From NCBI RefSeq assembly GCF_024355225.1, contig NZ_VCNH01000008.1, forward strand, positions 3,472,001-3,536,000: 64,000 bases of DNA, read 5' to 3'. The notes under the pieces were generated by a model. The model worked only from the letters and a program-made list of their open reading frames with translations. It was not told where the DNA came from and searched no databases. This document shows, one piece after another, positions 15,194 to 24,165 of the stretch (its first letter is position 1; each line of letters begins with the position of its first letter). A program made the position numbers and the translations under genes. The DNA is from Roseovarius sp. M141. GTDB taxonomy: Bacteria > Pseudomonadota > Alphaproteobacteria > Rhodobacterales > Rhodobacteraceae.

Positions 15194-16948
15194 TCAATTT
15201 TGCGGAAACAGCTGCATGCCTCCGACCTCCAGCACCGTGCGCGGCGCGGGGACGAGGCGAAACCGACCCTTGAGAATATCCGCAATCACGTCTTTTGAGA
15301 CATAAGGGTAGTTGCCTCCCAGAATATCGCGCGGATACCCCTGCTGAAACAGGCGCCCCTCATATATCCGGTATGCCACCAGTCGCGCGCCTTCGTCTGC
15401 CGTCGCGAACAGGCCGATGGCGCGCTCGGTATCTTCGGCCGGCTCGAACGGGGCGATCACGATGACACAGCCCGGATGCCCCCCGGTCAGGCGGCGCTTG
15501 CAAGATTCGTGGATCTGTTGCCGCTCGTCCGGGTCCAGCCCGTCCAGCGCGCCGGGCGGCAGGCTGCTACCCACCGGACGCAGCGGTACGATGCCTTCCA
15601 GCGTGACGATTCCGTCATCGCCTGTGGCCTTCTGGTAGTCCCATCTGGCCGGGGTCTGGCGCGCCCTTTCGATCAGGGCCAGCAGATCACCGTCCTCTTG
15701 CGCATCCGCCTGCGACTCGAGCCGGGCCAGGCCGCGTTGGCCTGCGATACCCCATTCATTGGCCATCTCCCACAGGGCCAGATCCCGGTCCGCAGCACCA
15801 GACCCCGCGCGGGCGATCTGGCTGGCGGTCGCAAGGCGCTCGGCATTCAGAAGGGGCGTCAGCCATAGCGCCGCAATCGCCAGCGTGACCAGTGCCATCC
15901 AGCGGTTGACGCTGCGTTGCTGGCGACGCCAATCAGTGCGCGTCAGCAGCGCGACGGCATAGGCCAGCGCATAGATCAGCGCCACCGCAGCGGCGATCAG
16001 TCCCGCCACGCGGTGGGGCGTCAGCCCGTACTGGTCCACGCGCAGCCACACCGCCCACAGCGCCAGCGCAGCGGGCACAGGCAGCATCGCGCTCAGCAGG
16101 CGGGTCGCCATCAGCATACCCGCGCCCTGCACCGACACGCCATCGTCGCGGTGGATCGCTGTCGTCACCAGGGTAATGCCCGCCACCGTGACCGCCACCA
16201 ACGTGGCCGCCGCCGAAAACTGACCAAAGAGACTGGCAAGCCCCCGAAACGGCAGCGCCACGATAAACACCGCCAGCACCACAAGCAGCGCAGGCAACAG
16301 CACACGGAGCAGCTGGATCACCAGAAACGGCGACACGTAATCGCGCAGCTCATGCACGATGGCCAGACCCAGGCCCAGCGCAATACCGCTGACGAGGTAT
16401 GGCACCGGCTCCAGCGCAATGACATCCTCGATGATGTCGATCCCGACCAGACCCAGCAACTGATCCGACAGCAGCAGCACCAGCCAGGCCACCCCGACAA
16501 ACAGCCACGCGGCCGCAACGCGCACCACCAGGTTCCACGCGGTGTCAAACAAGGCCCCGTAGTGGCGCCATCCCCCATGCCTGTGCAGCCCGGCGGTCAC
16601 GAACGGCACCCCGATCACCAGCAGATAGACAAAGGCGGCCGCCCCGTACCCAGTGTCCAGAAAATCCTCGACCTGCGCATGGCGAAAGCTGGCCCAGAAC
16701 AGCAGCAGCGCGGCAGGCACCGCCATGCCCAGCGCCGCCACCGCCGCAAGTTTCAGGCGCACCGGCCCCAGCAGCGCCAGCAGCACGCCAAAGAACCCCA
16801 GCCCGGCCGCGATGGGCAGCAATGCGGCCCGCGCGTTGTCCACCATGTCCGGCAGAACATTGATCAACCCCCAGACCGACAGGCCTGCCACCGCGCCGAC
16901 GATGGCGTATAGCAGCCGCGCGTCACTGGTTTTGGATCTGAGCATCAT
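15194..16948 (-). CDS. DUF4153 polytopic membrane protein
   Basis: A 584-residue protein with about ten to twelve membrane spans over the first 370 residues and a soluble C-terminal part that ends near VPAPRTVLEVGGMQLFPQN. The DUF4153 hallmarks are HGGWRHYGALFDTAWNL and LLGLVGIDIIEDVIALEPVPYLVSGIALGLGLA, which I recognise as family-like. No biochemical role is established. I chose the ATG at 16948 since GGAG lies eight bases upstream; another ATG ten codons earlier has no ribosome binding site. It is divergent from the thiamine operon and, about 60 bases from its stop, is followed by the start of the H-NOX-fold gene. Confidence 0.85.
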   Translation of the reverse strand: MMLRSKTSDARLLYAIVGAVAGLSVWGLINVLPDMVDNARAALLPIAAGLGFFGVLLALLGPVRLKLAAVAALGMAVPAALLLFWASFRHAQVEDFLDTGYGAAAFVYLLVIGVPFVTAGLHRHGGWRHYGALFDTAWNLVVRVAAAWLFVGVAWLVLLLSDQLLGLVGIDIIEDVIALEPVPYLVSGIALGLGLAIVHELRDYVSPFLVIQLLRVLLPALLVVLAVFIVALPFRGLASLFGQFSAAATLVAVTVAGITLVTTAIHRDDGVSVQGAGMLMATRLLSAMLPVPAALALWAVWLRVDQYGLTPHRVAGLIAAAVALIYALAYAVALLTRTDWRRQQRSVNRWMALVTLAIAALWLTPLLNAERLATASQIARAGSGAADRDLALWEMANEWGIAGQRGLARLESQADAQEDGDLLALIERARQTPARWDYQKATGDDGIVTLEGIVPLRPVGSSLPPGALDGLDPDERQQIHESCKRRLTGGHPGCVIVIAPFEPAEDTERAIGLFATADEGARLVAYRIYEGRLFQQGYPRDILGGNYPYVSKDVIADILKGRFRLVPAPRTVLEVGGMQLFPQN

Positions 16949-17103
16949 GGACAGCACTCCGGGTATGATCTGACGCATCGTTTCGCCGCAGCCTACCGCC
17001 TTTCACGCCCAAGCTGAACGGGCGATTTTCACCGCAGGCGCCGTCCCGCGCGGCGTGGTCTTTCGCGGCTTGCGCGCACGCCCGGCACTTGCTAGGTCTG
17101 GCC

Positions 17104-17192
17104 TATCCGTTGGGGTGCTCCGCTATGCCGGAGCTGAGAGGCGATACGCCGACCCATCGAACCTGATCCGGTCAGTACCGGCGGAGGGAACG
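17104..17192 (+). promoter_or_regulatory. TPP riboswitch (THI element)
   Basis: The conserved thiamine-pyrophosphate aptamer pieces are all present and in order: TTGGGGTGC near 17110-17118, GCTGAGAG at 17133-17140, ACCC at 17152-17155, GAACCTGATCCGGTCAG at 17159-17175, and the closing CGGAGGGAA at 17182-17190. It lies about 80 bases before the thiY start, directly in the leader of the HMP-transport operon. By family knowledge it turns the operon off when thiamine pyrophosphate is plentiful, probably by hiding the ribosome binding site or by termination; I see no strong U-tract terminator between it and the gene. Confidence 0.95.
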
Positions 17193-17274
17193 GAGATGGC
17201 AGACGCCGCCAATGCGGCCCTGCGCCCCTTTTCCGTTTGTCCCGTCGGTCCTGAATCACCACCAAGGAGCCGAC

Positions 17275-18243
17275 ATGAAATCCCTCGTTTTCACCGCCGC
17301 CTTTCTAAGCGCCCTGACCGCCGTGCCAGCATGCGCACAGGACAAGATGACCCTCGTGCTGGACTGGTTCATAAACCCCAACCACGGCCCTATCGTAATC
17401 GCCCAAGAGCGCGGTTATTTCGCCGATGAAGGTCTGGACATTGAAATCATCGCGCCCGCCGATGCCTCGGCCCCGCCCAAGATGGTGGCCGCAGGTCAGG
17501 TCGATCTGGCCGTATCCTACCAGCCGCAACTGCACCTTCAGATCGCCGAAGGCCTGCCGCTGATCCGCGTCGGCACCCTGATCGCCAGCCCGCTGAACTG
17601 CCTGCTGGTGCTAAAGGACGGCCCAATAAAGACGATCGCCGACCTCAAGGACAGCAAGATCGGCTATTCCGTTGCCGGCGTCGAAGAGGCGCTGCTGAAC
17701 GCGATCCTGAATCAGCATGACATCACCTTCGATGATGTGGAAATGATCAACGTCAACTGGTCCCTTGGCCCCTCGGTCATGTCCGGACAGGTCGATGCGG
17801 TCATCGGCGCCTATCGCAATTTCGAGCTGAACCAGATGGAGATCGAAGGCGCCCCCGGAACGTGCTTTTTCGTCGAAGAGGCCGGCGTGCCGCCCTATGA
17901 CGAACTGATCTATGTCGCCAACCCCGAGACGATGGATCTGGCGCTGATCTCGCGCTTTTTGCGCGCCACGGGCAAAGCGACGCAATACATCGTCAACCAC
18001 CCCGACGACAGTTGGGACATCTTCAAATCCACCTCACCCGAGCTGGACGATGCCCTGAACGCCCGCGCGTGGACCGACACGATTCCCCGCTTTGCCCTGC
18101 GCCCTGCCGCCGTCGACATCGCCCGCTACGCCGATTTCGAGCGTTTCCTGGCCGAGGCCGGGCTGCTGGACGGCACGCGTTCTGTGTCCGAACTGGCCAT
18201 CGATCCGGGTGCAACATCCGGCGCACAATCGGAGGCGCAGTAA
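17275..18243 (+). CDS. thiY: ABC transporter substrate-binding protein, HMP precursor (ThiY-like)
   Basis: The 322-residue periplasmic protein begins with a signal peptide (MKSLVFTAAFLSALTAVPACAQ). The NMT1/THI5-like domain follows: LVLDWFINPNHGPIVIAQ, YFADEGLDIEI, ADASAPPKMVAAGQVDLAVSYQPQL. It is predicted to bind a pyrimidine thiamine precursor such as formyl-aminopyrimidine and deliver it to ThiX/ThiZ. The start is set by AAGGAG at 17264-17269. VPAC just before cleavage might mark a lipoprotein, but Pro is unusual there. It is the first gene after the TPP riboswitch; its TAA shares one base with the tenA ATG. Confidence 0.93.
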   Translation: MKSLVFTAAFLSALTAVPACAQDKMTLVLDWFINPNHGPIVIAQERGYFADEGLDIEIIAPADASAPPKMVAAGQVDLAVSYQPQLHLQIAEGLPLIRVGTLIASPLNCLLVLKDGPIKTIADLKDSKIGYSVAGVEEALLNAILNQHDITFDDVEMINVNWSLGPSVMSGQVDAVIGAYRNFELNQMEIEGAPGTCFFVEEAGVPPYDELIYVANPETMDLALISRFLRATGKATQYIVNHPDDSWDIFKSTSPELDDALNARAWTDTIPRFALRPAAVDIARYADFERFLAEAGLLDGTRSVSELAIDPGATSGAQSEAQ

Positions 18244-18911
18244 TGTACGGCGATACCTTCACCGCATGGCGCGCGGACGCGGCGCAGGATTGGCACGCCT
18301 ACACCCATCACCCCTTTGTCGAGGGGCTGAGGGACGGCACGCTGCCGCGCAAGGCCTTTTTGCACTACCTCGTGCAGGATTACGTGTTTCTCATCCACTT
18401 CTCCCGCGCCTGGGCGCTGGCGGTGGTCAAGGCGGACACGGTCGAGGAAATGCGCTTTGCCACGACCACGCTGGACGCGCTGCTGAACGGTGAAATCGCG
18501 CTGCATGTCGCCACCTGCGCGCGCGAAGGCATCGACGAGGCCACGCTATTCGCCGCGCCCGAGGCGGCGCAGAACATCGCCTATACGCGCTATGTGCTGG
18601 ATGCGGGCTACTCGGGCGATTTTCTGGACCTGCTGGCGGCGCTCACGCCCTGCGTACTGGGATACGGCGAAATCGGCCTGCGTCTGGCTGCCGGGCGCGG
18701 CGACACGCCGTATGGCGAATGGATCGATACCTATGCCGGGTCGGACTATCAGCAAGCCTGTCGCAAGGCTGGCACGCTTCTCGATGGCGCCATTGCCCGG
18801 CGGCTGGGGGCAACGCCGCAGGATAGCCCACGGTGGCGCGCGCTTTCACAGCGTTTTTCCACAGCCGTACGGCTGGAGGTGGGCTTTTGGGACATGGGTT
18901 TGCAGGGATGA
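18243..18911 (+). CDS. tenA: thiaminase II / aminopyrimidine aminohydrolase
   Basis: The 222-residue TenA-type enzyme salvages thiamine breakdown products, hydrolysing aminopyrimidines to HMP. The catalytic Cys is at residue 137 in TPCVLGYGEIG, and the C-terminal Glu sits in LEVGFWDMG. LPRKAFLHYLVQDYVFLIHFSRAW is the usual N-terminal block. Its placement between the binding protein and the ATPase indicates that the imported substrate is a thiamine degradation product and not intact thiamine. It shares a base with the thiY stop and overlaps thiZ by four bases. Confidence 0.94.
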   Translation: MYGDTFTAWRADAAQDWHAYTHHPFVEGLRDGTLPRKAFLHYLVQDYVFLIHFSRAWALAVVKADTVEEMRFATTTLDALLNGEIALHVATCAREGIDEATLFAAPEAAQNIAYTRYVLDAGYSGDFLDLLAALTPCVLGYGEIGLRLAAGRGDTPYGEWIDTYAGSDYQQACRKAGTLLDGAIARRLGATPQDSPRWRALSQRFSTAVRLEVGFWDMGLQG

Positions 18912-19630
18912 CAGCGCCCGGCATCATCCTGGAGGGGTCCGTCGATATCGACGGCGTGCCCCTGATCCCGCCCATCCGGCTCACGGCGGCGGCAGGCAAA
19001 TGGACCTGCCTGCTGGGACCGTCCGGCGTGGGAAAGTCCACCATCCTGCGCCTGATTTCGAGCATCGCGGACGAGGCGACGTTGACCGGCACGTTAACTG
19101 CCAGTGACGGCGCCCCCCTCGCCGGGCGCGTGGCGCTGATGGCACAATCCGATCTGCTGCTGCCGTGGCTGACCGTCGCGCAGAATGTCACCCTGGGTGC
19201 CCGCCTGCGCAACGCGGCGCCGGATGAAAAGCGCGCCGCCGAACTGCTGGACGAGGTCGGGCTGCGCGCACACGCGGAAAAACGCCCCGCCACGCTATCG
19301 GGCGGCCAGCGCCAGCGCGCCGCACTGGCGCGTACCTTGATGGAGGATCGCCCCATTGTCCTGCTGGACGAGCCGTTCTCGGCGCTGGATGCGCGCACCC
19401 GCGCGCAGGTGCAGGACCTGACGGCACAGCTGCTCTCGGACAAAACCGTGCTGATGGTCACGCATGACCCGGCCGAGGCGGCCCGGCTGAGCGACGTCAT
19501 CCTCATCCTCGGCCACGGCGGACTGCGCGAACGGCCCGTGCCCCCCGGCGCCCCGCCGCGTGCCGTGGATGACGCGCCGACCCTCAGTGCCCAAGGCGCC
19601 CTGCTGGCCGAACTGAGGGCCGGACCATGA
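18908..19630 (+). CDS. thiZ: ABC transporter ATP-binding protein (ThiZ-like)
   Basis: A 240-residue ATPase powering the HMP-precursor importer. Walker A is GPSGVGKS near residues 37-44, the signature is LSGGQRQRAALARTL from about 133, and Walker B is IVLLDEPFSALD around 150, with the H-loop in MVTHDPAEA. The correct start is the ATG at 18908 (MTAPGIILEG), overlapping the tenA stop; an earlier in-frame ATG lies inside tenA. Its stop overlaps the thiX ATG. Confidence 0.93.
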   Translation: MTAPGIILEGSVDIDGVPLIPPIRLTAAAGKWTCLLGPSGVGKSTILRLISSIADEATLTGTLTASDGAPLAGRVALMAQSDLLLPWLTVAQNVTLGARLRNAAPDEKRAAELLDEVGLRAHAEKRPATLSGGQRQRAALARTLMEDRPIVLLDEPFSALDARTRAQVQDLTAQLLSDKTVLMVTHDPAEAARLSDVILILGHGGLRERPVPPGAPPRAVDDAPTLSAQGALLAELRAGP

Positions 19631-20364
19631 GGCGCGTCGGCAGCATCGCCGCCTCGGCGCTCGTCGCGCTGGCTGCATGGCAGGCGCTGGTCCTGCTGAC
19701 CGGTGTGCCACGATTTATTCTACCTGGCCCTGCGCTGGTGGCCGAAACGCTCTGGACCAGCCGCGCCCTGATCGCGCACCATACGATGATCACGGCCATC
19801 GAAGTGCTGGCGGGCCTCGCCCTCGGCGCCACCTTGGGCGGGGCGACAGCCATCGCACTGGCCGCATCCCCCCTCGCGCGCCAGCTGGTGCGCCCCATGT
19901 TGATTTTCAGCCAGGCGGTGCCGGTTTTCGCCCTCGCCCCGATCCTGACCCTGTGGTTCGGCTATGGCATAGGATCCAAAGTGGTGATGACGCTGCTGGT
20001 GATCTATTTCCCCGTCACCTCGGCCTTTTTCGACGCCCTGATGCGCACGCCCCAGGCCTGGATCGACATGGCGCGCCTCATGGGCGCCAGCCCCGCGCGC
20101 ATCATGCGCCACATCCGCATCCCGGCCGCCCTGCCCGGTTTTGCGTCAGGCCTGCGACTGGCCGCAGTCTATGCCCCCATCGGCGCGATCATCGGCGAAT
20201 GGGTCGGCGCGTCCAAGGGTCTGGGCTATCTGATGCTGCTGGCCAATGGACGTGCAAAGACAGACCTGATGTTTGCCGCGCTCATTGTCCTGGCGATCTG
20301 CACCGTCCTGCTGCACGCCGCCGTCGATCGCGCCTGCCGCGCCACGCTGGACAGAAATGGCTGA
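19627..20364 (+). CDS. thiX: ABC transporter permease (ThiX-like)
   Basis: The 245-residue inner-membrane permease has about six spans and a BPD-type EAA loop, DMARLMGASPARIMRHIRIPAALPG with the conserved G, near residues 140-165. RFILPGPALVAETLW at the N-terminus is typical of the nitrate/taurine/HMP permease group. It is the last gene of the riboswitch-controlled operon (thiY-tenA-thiZ-thiX), overlapping thiZ by four bases. About 30 bases after its stop begins a long inverted repeat. Confidence 0.93.
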   Translation: MRRVGSIAASALVALAAWQALVLLTGVPRFILPGPALVAETLWTSRALIAHHTMITAIEVLAGLALGATLGGATAIALAASPLARQLVRPMLIFSQAVPVFALAPILTLWFGYGIGSKVVMTLLVIYFPVTSAFFDALMRTPQAWIDMARLMGASPARIMRHIRIPAALPGFASGLRLAAVYAPIGAIIGEWVGASKGLGYLMLLANGRAKTDLMFAALIVLAICTVLLHAAVDRACRATLDRNG

Positions 20365-20393
20365 CCGGACTCCTTTGGGCAGGCGTCGGATTT

Positions 20394-20455
20394 GGGTATT
20401 TTCACCAAGAAAAAACAGCGATGCGCGCCATTGGTTTTTCTTGGTTCAAATACCC
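20394..20455. repeat. inverted pair of the GGRTATTT-N4-CAAGAARAA motif; possible bidirectional terminator
   Basis: Arms at 20394-20414 and 20435-20455 are inverted copies that match at 19 of 21 positions; only two central bases differ. They flank a 20-base loop. Each arm is one copy of a motif found elsewhere in this window, here head to head between the converging thiX and mttB-family genes. The RNA of either strand could fold into a long hairpin ending in a run of A or U, resembling a bidirectional terminator. Confidence 0.8.
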
Positions 20456-20559
20456 ATCAACGCTCGGCAAAAAGCAGCGTCCATAGCGCAGGTCGGCGCG
20501 CCTGCAACGGGCGGCTCTTGAAACCTGCGCGCGCGCAGCGTGCTCCTTTTGGCGACGGG

Positions 20560-22122
20560 TCAATAATCGGTGGGCGCGCCGCCTTCGGATTTTCGGCGGG
20601 CGACGAAATCCGCCAGTTCTTCGCGGATGGCTTCGTCCAGGGCAGGTGGCTCGAAACTGGCAAGGATGTCCTGCACCAACTGATGCGCCCGCTGCGCAGT
20701 CCAGACACCACCATCGGCCTCCCATGCCTCGAAATTGCGCCAGTCGCTGAGGAAGGGCTGATAGAACGCCGTCGTATAGCGGTCCTGCGTGTGCTGGATG
20801 CCAAAGAAGTGACCCTGATCGCCGACCTCGGCGATGGCGTCCACGGCAATCTCGTCCGGGCCGGTGGCAGTCAGCATCGGGTCCATGTAGCGCTGGATAT
20901 GCTGTAGGATCTCGCAGTCCATGACGAACTTCTCGGGGCTGGCGATCAGCCCGCCCTCCAGCCAGCCCGCCGCGTGATAGACCATGTTGGTGCCCGATTG
21001 CACCGCAGACCACAGGCTGTTCGACGTCTCCCACGTTGCCTGCGCATCGGGCACGTTCGCGGCGCAGACGCCGCTGGCGCGCATCGGCAGCTTGTAGAGG
21101 CGCGCCAGTTGCCCGGTCATCTGCGTTGCGCGCATGTATTCGGGCGTACCGAACGCGGGCGCGCCGGATTTCATATCGACGTTGGAGGTAAACGTGCCGA
21201 TCGCGCAGGGCGCGCCGGGGCGCACCAGCTGGGCAAGGACCACCGCCACCAGCGCCTCGGCCAGCGATTGCGCAACTGCACCCGCCATCGTCACCGGCGC
21301 CATCGCGCCCGCCAGCGTGAAGGGTGTCACCACCAGCCCCTGCCCCCGCCGCGCAAGGCGCATCCAGCCGTCCAGCATCGGCGCGTCGTGTTTCAGCGGC
21401 GAGGTCGAGTTGATGTTGGTGAACATGCGGGGGGTCGCGTCGAATTCGTCGTGGCTGTGCCCACCGGCGATGCGCACCATTTCCATCACATCCTCGACCC
21501 GCTCCTTGCCCAGACTATAGGCGTGGCAAACCTTGTCCGTCAGGGTCAGCGCATCGTACATCACATCAAGATGACGCACCGAGGCGTGAATGTCCTGCGG
21601 CTCGACCGGATAGCCACCGGTGAAATGGATGCAGTTGAAATACTGGCTTAGCTTCAGCAGGTTGGCGCACATCTCGCGCGTGCCAGTCACCTTGCGGCCC
21701 AGCTTCATATCCCAATAGCTGGGCGGCGACGACACGTTGCCGAAGTTCAGATGGCGTCCGCCCATGGTAATGCGGCGGTCGGGATTGCGCGGCGTGATCG
21801 TCCACTGCTCGGGGGCTTTGGCCACCTCCTCCATCACGAACTCGCGGCCCATACGCAGGTTGGTGCCGGAAATGGTGCAGCCGGTGCTGGCCCGGAATAT
21901 CTCAAGTGCCTCGGGGTTCAGGATCTCGATCCCGATCTCCTCCAGAATGCGCATGGCGCCGTCATGGATCGCGGCGATTCCGGCATCGTTCAGCGGCTCG
22001 GTCGGGCGGTCGATGTTGAGCGGTGGATTCCACGGCATCTGCTCGATCACCGCCGTGCCGCGACGATCCGCGTTTCCGGCACGGCCACCGGTCCGTTTGC
22101 GGCGCTTCAGGTCTTCGGTCAT
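20560..22122 (-). CDS. trimethylamine methyltransferase (MttB) family protein, non-pyrrolysine
   Basis: A 520-residue TIM-barrel protein of the MttB superfamily (LNIDRPTEPLNDAGIAAIHDGAMRILEEIG at the start, FTGGYPVEPQDIHA, MFTNINSTSPLKHDAPM, YHAAGWLEGGLIASPEKFVMD). The frame has no internal TAG, so it is a member without pyrrolysine; such proteins demethylate other quaternary amines such as glycine betaine or proline betaine in some bacteria, but the substrate here is unknown. I chose the ATG at 22122 because GGAGGG lies seven bases upstream. No corrinoid protein or second methyltransferase gene is nearby. Confidence 0.9.
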   Translation of the reverse strand: MTEDLKRRKRTGGRAGNADRRGTAVIEQMPWNPPLNIDRPTEPLNDAGIAAIHDGAMRILEEIGIEILNPEALEIFRASTGCTISGTNLRMGREFVMEEVAKAPEQWTITPRNPDRRITMGGRHLNFGNVSSPPSYWDMKLGRKVTGTREMCANLLKLSQYFNCIHFTGGYPVEPQDIHASVRHLDVMYDALTLTDKVCHAYSLGKERVEDVMEMVRIAGGHSHDEFDATPRMFTNINSTSPLKHDAPMLDGWMRLARRGQGLVVTPFTLAGAMAPVTMAGAVAQSLAEALVAVVLAQLVRPGAPCAIGTFTSNVDMKSGAPAFGTPEYMRATQMTGQLARLYKLPMRASGVCAANVPDAQATWETSNSLWSAVQSGTNMVYHAAGWLEGGLIASPEKFVMDCEILQHIQRYMDPMLTATGPDEIAVDAIAEVGDQGHFFGIQHTQDRYTTAFYQPFLSDWRNFEAWEADGGVWTAQRAHQLVQDILASFEPPALDEAIREELADFVARRKSEGGAPTDY

Positions 22123-22181
22123 CGCGCGTCCCTCCGTCATGGCTTGGTCCTATCGAACCACGCCACGCGCCGGAGTGGTAT

Positions 22182-23090
22182 TCACTTAGCGGCAAGGTTT
22201 GTCGTTTTTATCGTGTCACGCCGCACCGATTGCCGCACATGCAGCAGGTAGAGCGCTATTGACCCGACCACGATGCCCCCGCCCAACAGCATGGCCGGCG
22301 TCATCGCCTCGCCCATCGCCAGCCAGACCCAGACCGGGCCCAGCACCGTCTCAAGCAGCAGCAGCAGGCTGACATTTGCTGCCGCCGTGTGCCGTGATGC
22401 AAACGATAGCGACAAAAAGGACACCGGAAGGATGATGCAGCCGGTGATCGCGATGGCCCAGACGTTGCCGTCCAACATATGCGCCGGGCCGGTCACGGTT
22501 ACACCCGCCACGCCGGCGCAGAGCGCGCCAAGTCCGATCAGCAGCGGAATGGGCAGATGCGGGTGCGCGCGCAGCACGACAAAGTTGAATGCCAGCATTG
22601 CCGCCACGCCAAGCCCCGCCGCAGCGCCAAAGACCACGGCGCCCGTCGGGGCAACCACTCCGCCCCCGCCCAGCACCGCGATGCCGATCCCGACCGCCAC
22701 GGCGACGATGGTGAACCATGTCGCGCGCGCCGTCCGCTCGCCCAACAGCAAACGCGCGAGAAGCGCGGCAAAGATCGGCGTCGTCGCGACCCCGAACAGC
22801 ACGATCGCAACAGGCGCCCCCGCGATGCCCAGCGCGAAGAATGTCGAGTTGAAGAACTGGCAGCCCACGATGGCAATCCCCGCGCCACTGCCCAGCAGCG
22901 CCAGATCAGCCCGACGTCTGCGCGATATCAGCAGCCAGATCAGCAGCAGCGCCGTTCCCATGAACAGCCCGCGCCAGCCCAGCATCTGCGGCCCCGCCAT
23001 GCCCGACAGCCGAAGCAGCATCGCATCCGGCGTCAGCACCAGCGCGCCGAACGCCGCCAGCGCCAGACCAAAGGCCGGGTGCCGTGTCAC
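22182..23090 (-). CDS. DMT superfamily (EamA) transporter
   Basis: This 302-residue inner-membrane protein shows ten hydrophobic segments in two EamA repeats (for example PVAIVLFGVATTPIFAALLARLLLGERTARATW and AANVSLLLLLETVLGPVWVWLAMGEAMTPAMLLGG). Such proteins usually export metabolites or amino acids; the substrate cannot be read from sequence. The start is GTG, overlapping the TGA of the upstream HAD gene (GTGA). It is the last gene of a DUF3572-HAD-EamA operon. Confidence 0.92.
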   Translation of the reverse strand: MTRHPAFGLALAAFGALVLTPDAMLLRLSGMAGPQMLGWRGLFMGTALLLIWLLISRRRRADLALLGSGAGIAIVGCQFFNSTFFALGIAGAPVAIVLFGVATTPIFAALLARLLLGERTARATWFTIVAVAVGIGIAVLGGGGVVAPTGAVVFGAAAGLGVAAMLAFNFVVLRAHPHLPIPLLIGLGALCAGVAGVTVTGPAHMLDGNVWAIAITGCIILPVSFLSLSFASRHTAAANVSLLLLLETVLGPVWVWLAMGEAMTPAMLLGGGIVVGSIALYLLHVRQSVRRDTIKTTNLAAK

Positions 23091-23797
23091 GCGTCCAGCC
23101 AGCCGGGGATGTGGCCGATATCCGGCAGGACATCATCGGCATAGGGCGTCAGATCGGCCGTTTTGGCGATGCCGGTCAGCACGCCCAGCGTGTGCATGCC
23201 CGCCGCCCGTCCGGGGATCAGGTCATGCGTGCTGTCGCCCACCATGACCACACGCGACGGCGCCAGCCCCATCTGCTGCGCAAAGGCCAGCAGCGCGCCG
23301 GCCTCGGGTTTGGCCCCGTGGCCGGTGTCGTATCCGGCGATGAAATCGAAATGCGCCAGCACGCCAGCACTGGTCAGATGGGCGCGTGCGCCATATTCGG
23401 TATCGTTCGTGACCAGCCCGATTTTCAGCCCGCGCGCGGAGAGCCCGGTCAGGAACGGTGCCAGCGGTACGGCGGCGGCCAGCGGCGCAGCGGCAGATGT
23501 CAGGCGGATCGCCTCTTCTATCGCGCCAGCGTCTGCGCCCGGAATCGCCCCGGCCAGCAGTTCGGCGCCCTCCCGGTTGGTGGCGCCGATCAGCGGGCTA
23601 CCCGGCAGAAAGCGGCCCGTAGGCAGATCGAAATCGACCGCGCGCGCCAGAATCTCCGGCGATGTGGCGTGCTCGGCGGCAAGTGCGCCCAGCAAGCCGC
23701 GCGTCCAATCGGCCCAGGTGGTGTGAAAGTCGAACAGGGTGCCGTCCTTGTCAAAGATGATCCCTGCGATATCGCGCCGGTTTGCGGGTGCTGTCAT
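23087..23797 (-). CDS. HAD family hydrolase, phosphoglycolate-phosphatase-like
   Basis: The 236-residue HAD phosphatase has motif I IIFDKDGTLFDFH near the N-terminus, motif II LVTNDTE, and motif III/IV PEAGALL... VVMVGDSTHDL. A helical cap lies between residues 25 and 95. It resembles Gph-type phosphatases; the substrate is unknown. I place the start at ATG 23797, forming ATGA with the DUF3572 stop, and not at a TTG two codons earlier. Cotranscribed with DUF3572 and the EamA transporter. Confidence 0.92.
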   Translation of the reverse strand: MTAPANRRDIAGIIFDKDGTLFDFHTTWADWTRGLLGALAAEHATSPEILARAVDFDLPTGRFLPGSPLIGATNREGAELLAGAIPGADAGAIEEAIRLTSAAAPLAAAVPLAPFLTGLSARGLKIGLVTNDTEYGARAHLTSAGVLAHFDFIAGYDTGHGAKPEAGALLAFAQQMGLAPSRVVMVGDSTHDLIPGRAAGMHTLGVLTGIAKTADLTPYADDVLPDIGHIPGWLDA

Positions 23798-24078
23798 GTC
23801 CAATGCGCCTCCTGTCCGCCGGGCAATGCGGCGCGCGCGCGCATTAGCGTGTCATTGGCGGCGCCGACCGAGGCGCAAAAATCAATCACCCAGTCGTCGT
23901 TCATCATGATGAAATCCAGAACCGCGCCCAGAAAGGCAGGATCGCCGGCGCCGCGCCGCAGGTCATCCTCTCCGGCCCCGGTCGCCCCCATGAAAACCGG
24001 CAGTAGATCGTCATTTGCAAGCAGCCAACCCAAACATTGCAAGGCGAGGGTCTCGGCGGATTCCCGCGTATTCGTCAT
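23794..24078 (-). CDS. DUF3572 family protein
   Basis: A 94-residue, mostly helical cytosolic protein: ETLALQCLGWLLANDDLLPVFMGATGAG and FLGAVLDFIMMNDDWVIDFCASVG are typical of DUF3572, a small alphaproteobacterial family of unknown role. It is divergent from the PleD-like cyclase gene, with about 90 bases between them, an arrangement I associate with this order. Its stop overlaps the HAD gene start by four bases. Confidence 0.85.
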   Translation of the reverse strand: MTNTRESAETLALQCLGWLLANDDLLPVFMGATGAGEDDLRRGAGDPAFLGAVLDFIMMNDDWVIDFCASVGAANDTLMRARAALPGGQEAHWT

Positions 24079-24165
24079 TTGCCTAAAATTCCCGGAAAGG
24101 TTTTCTTAACTACTTGCATGGATAGTCGGACGTCAGAAAAGGGCAAGTCAGAAAGGGCGCGGCCC

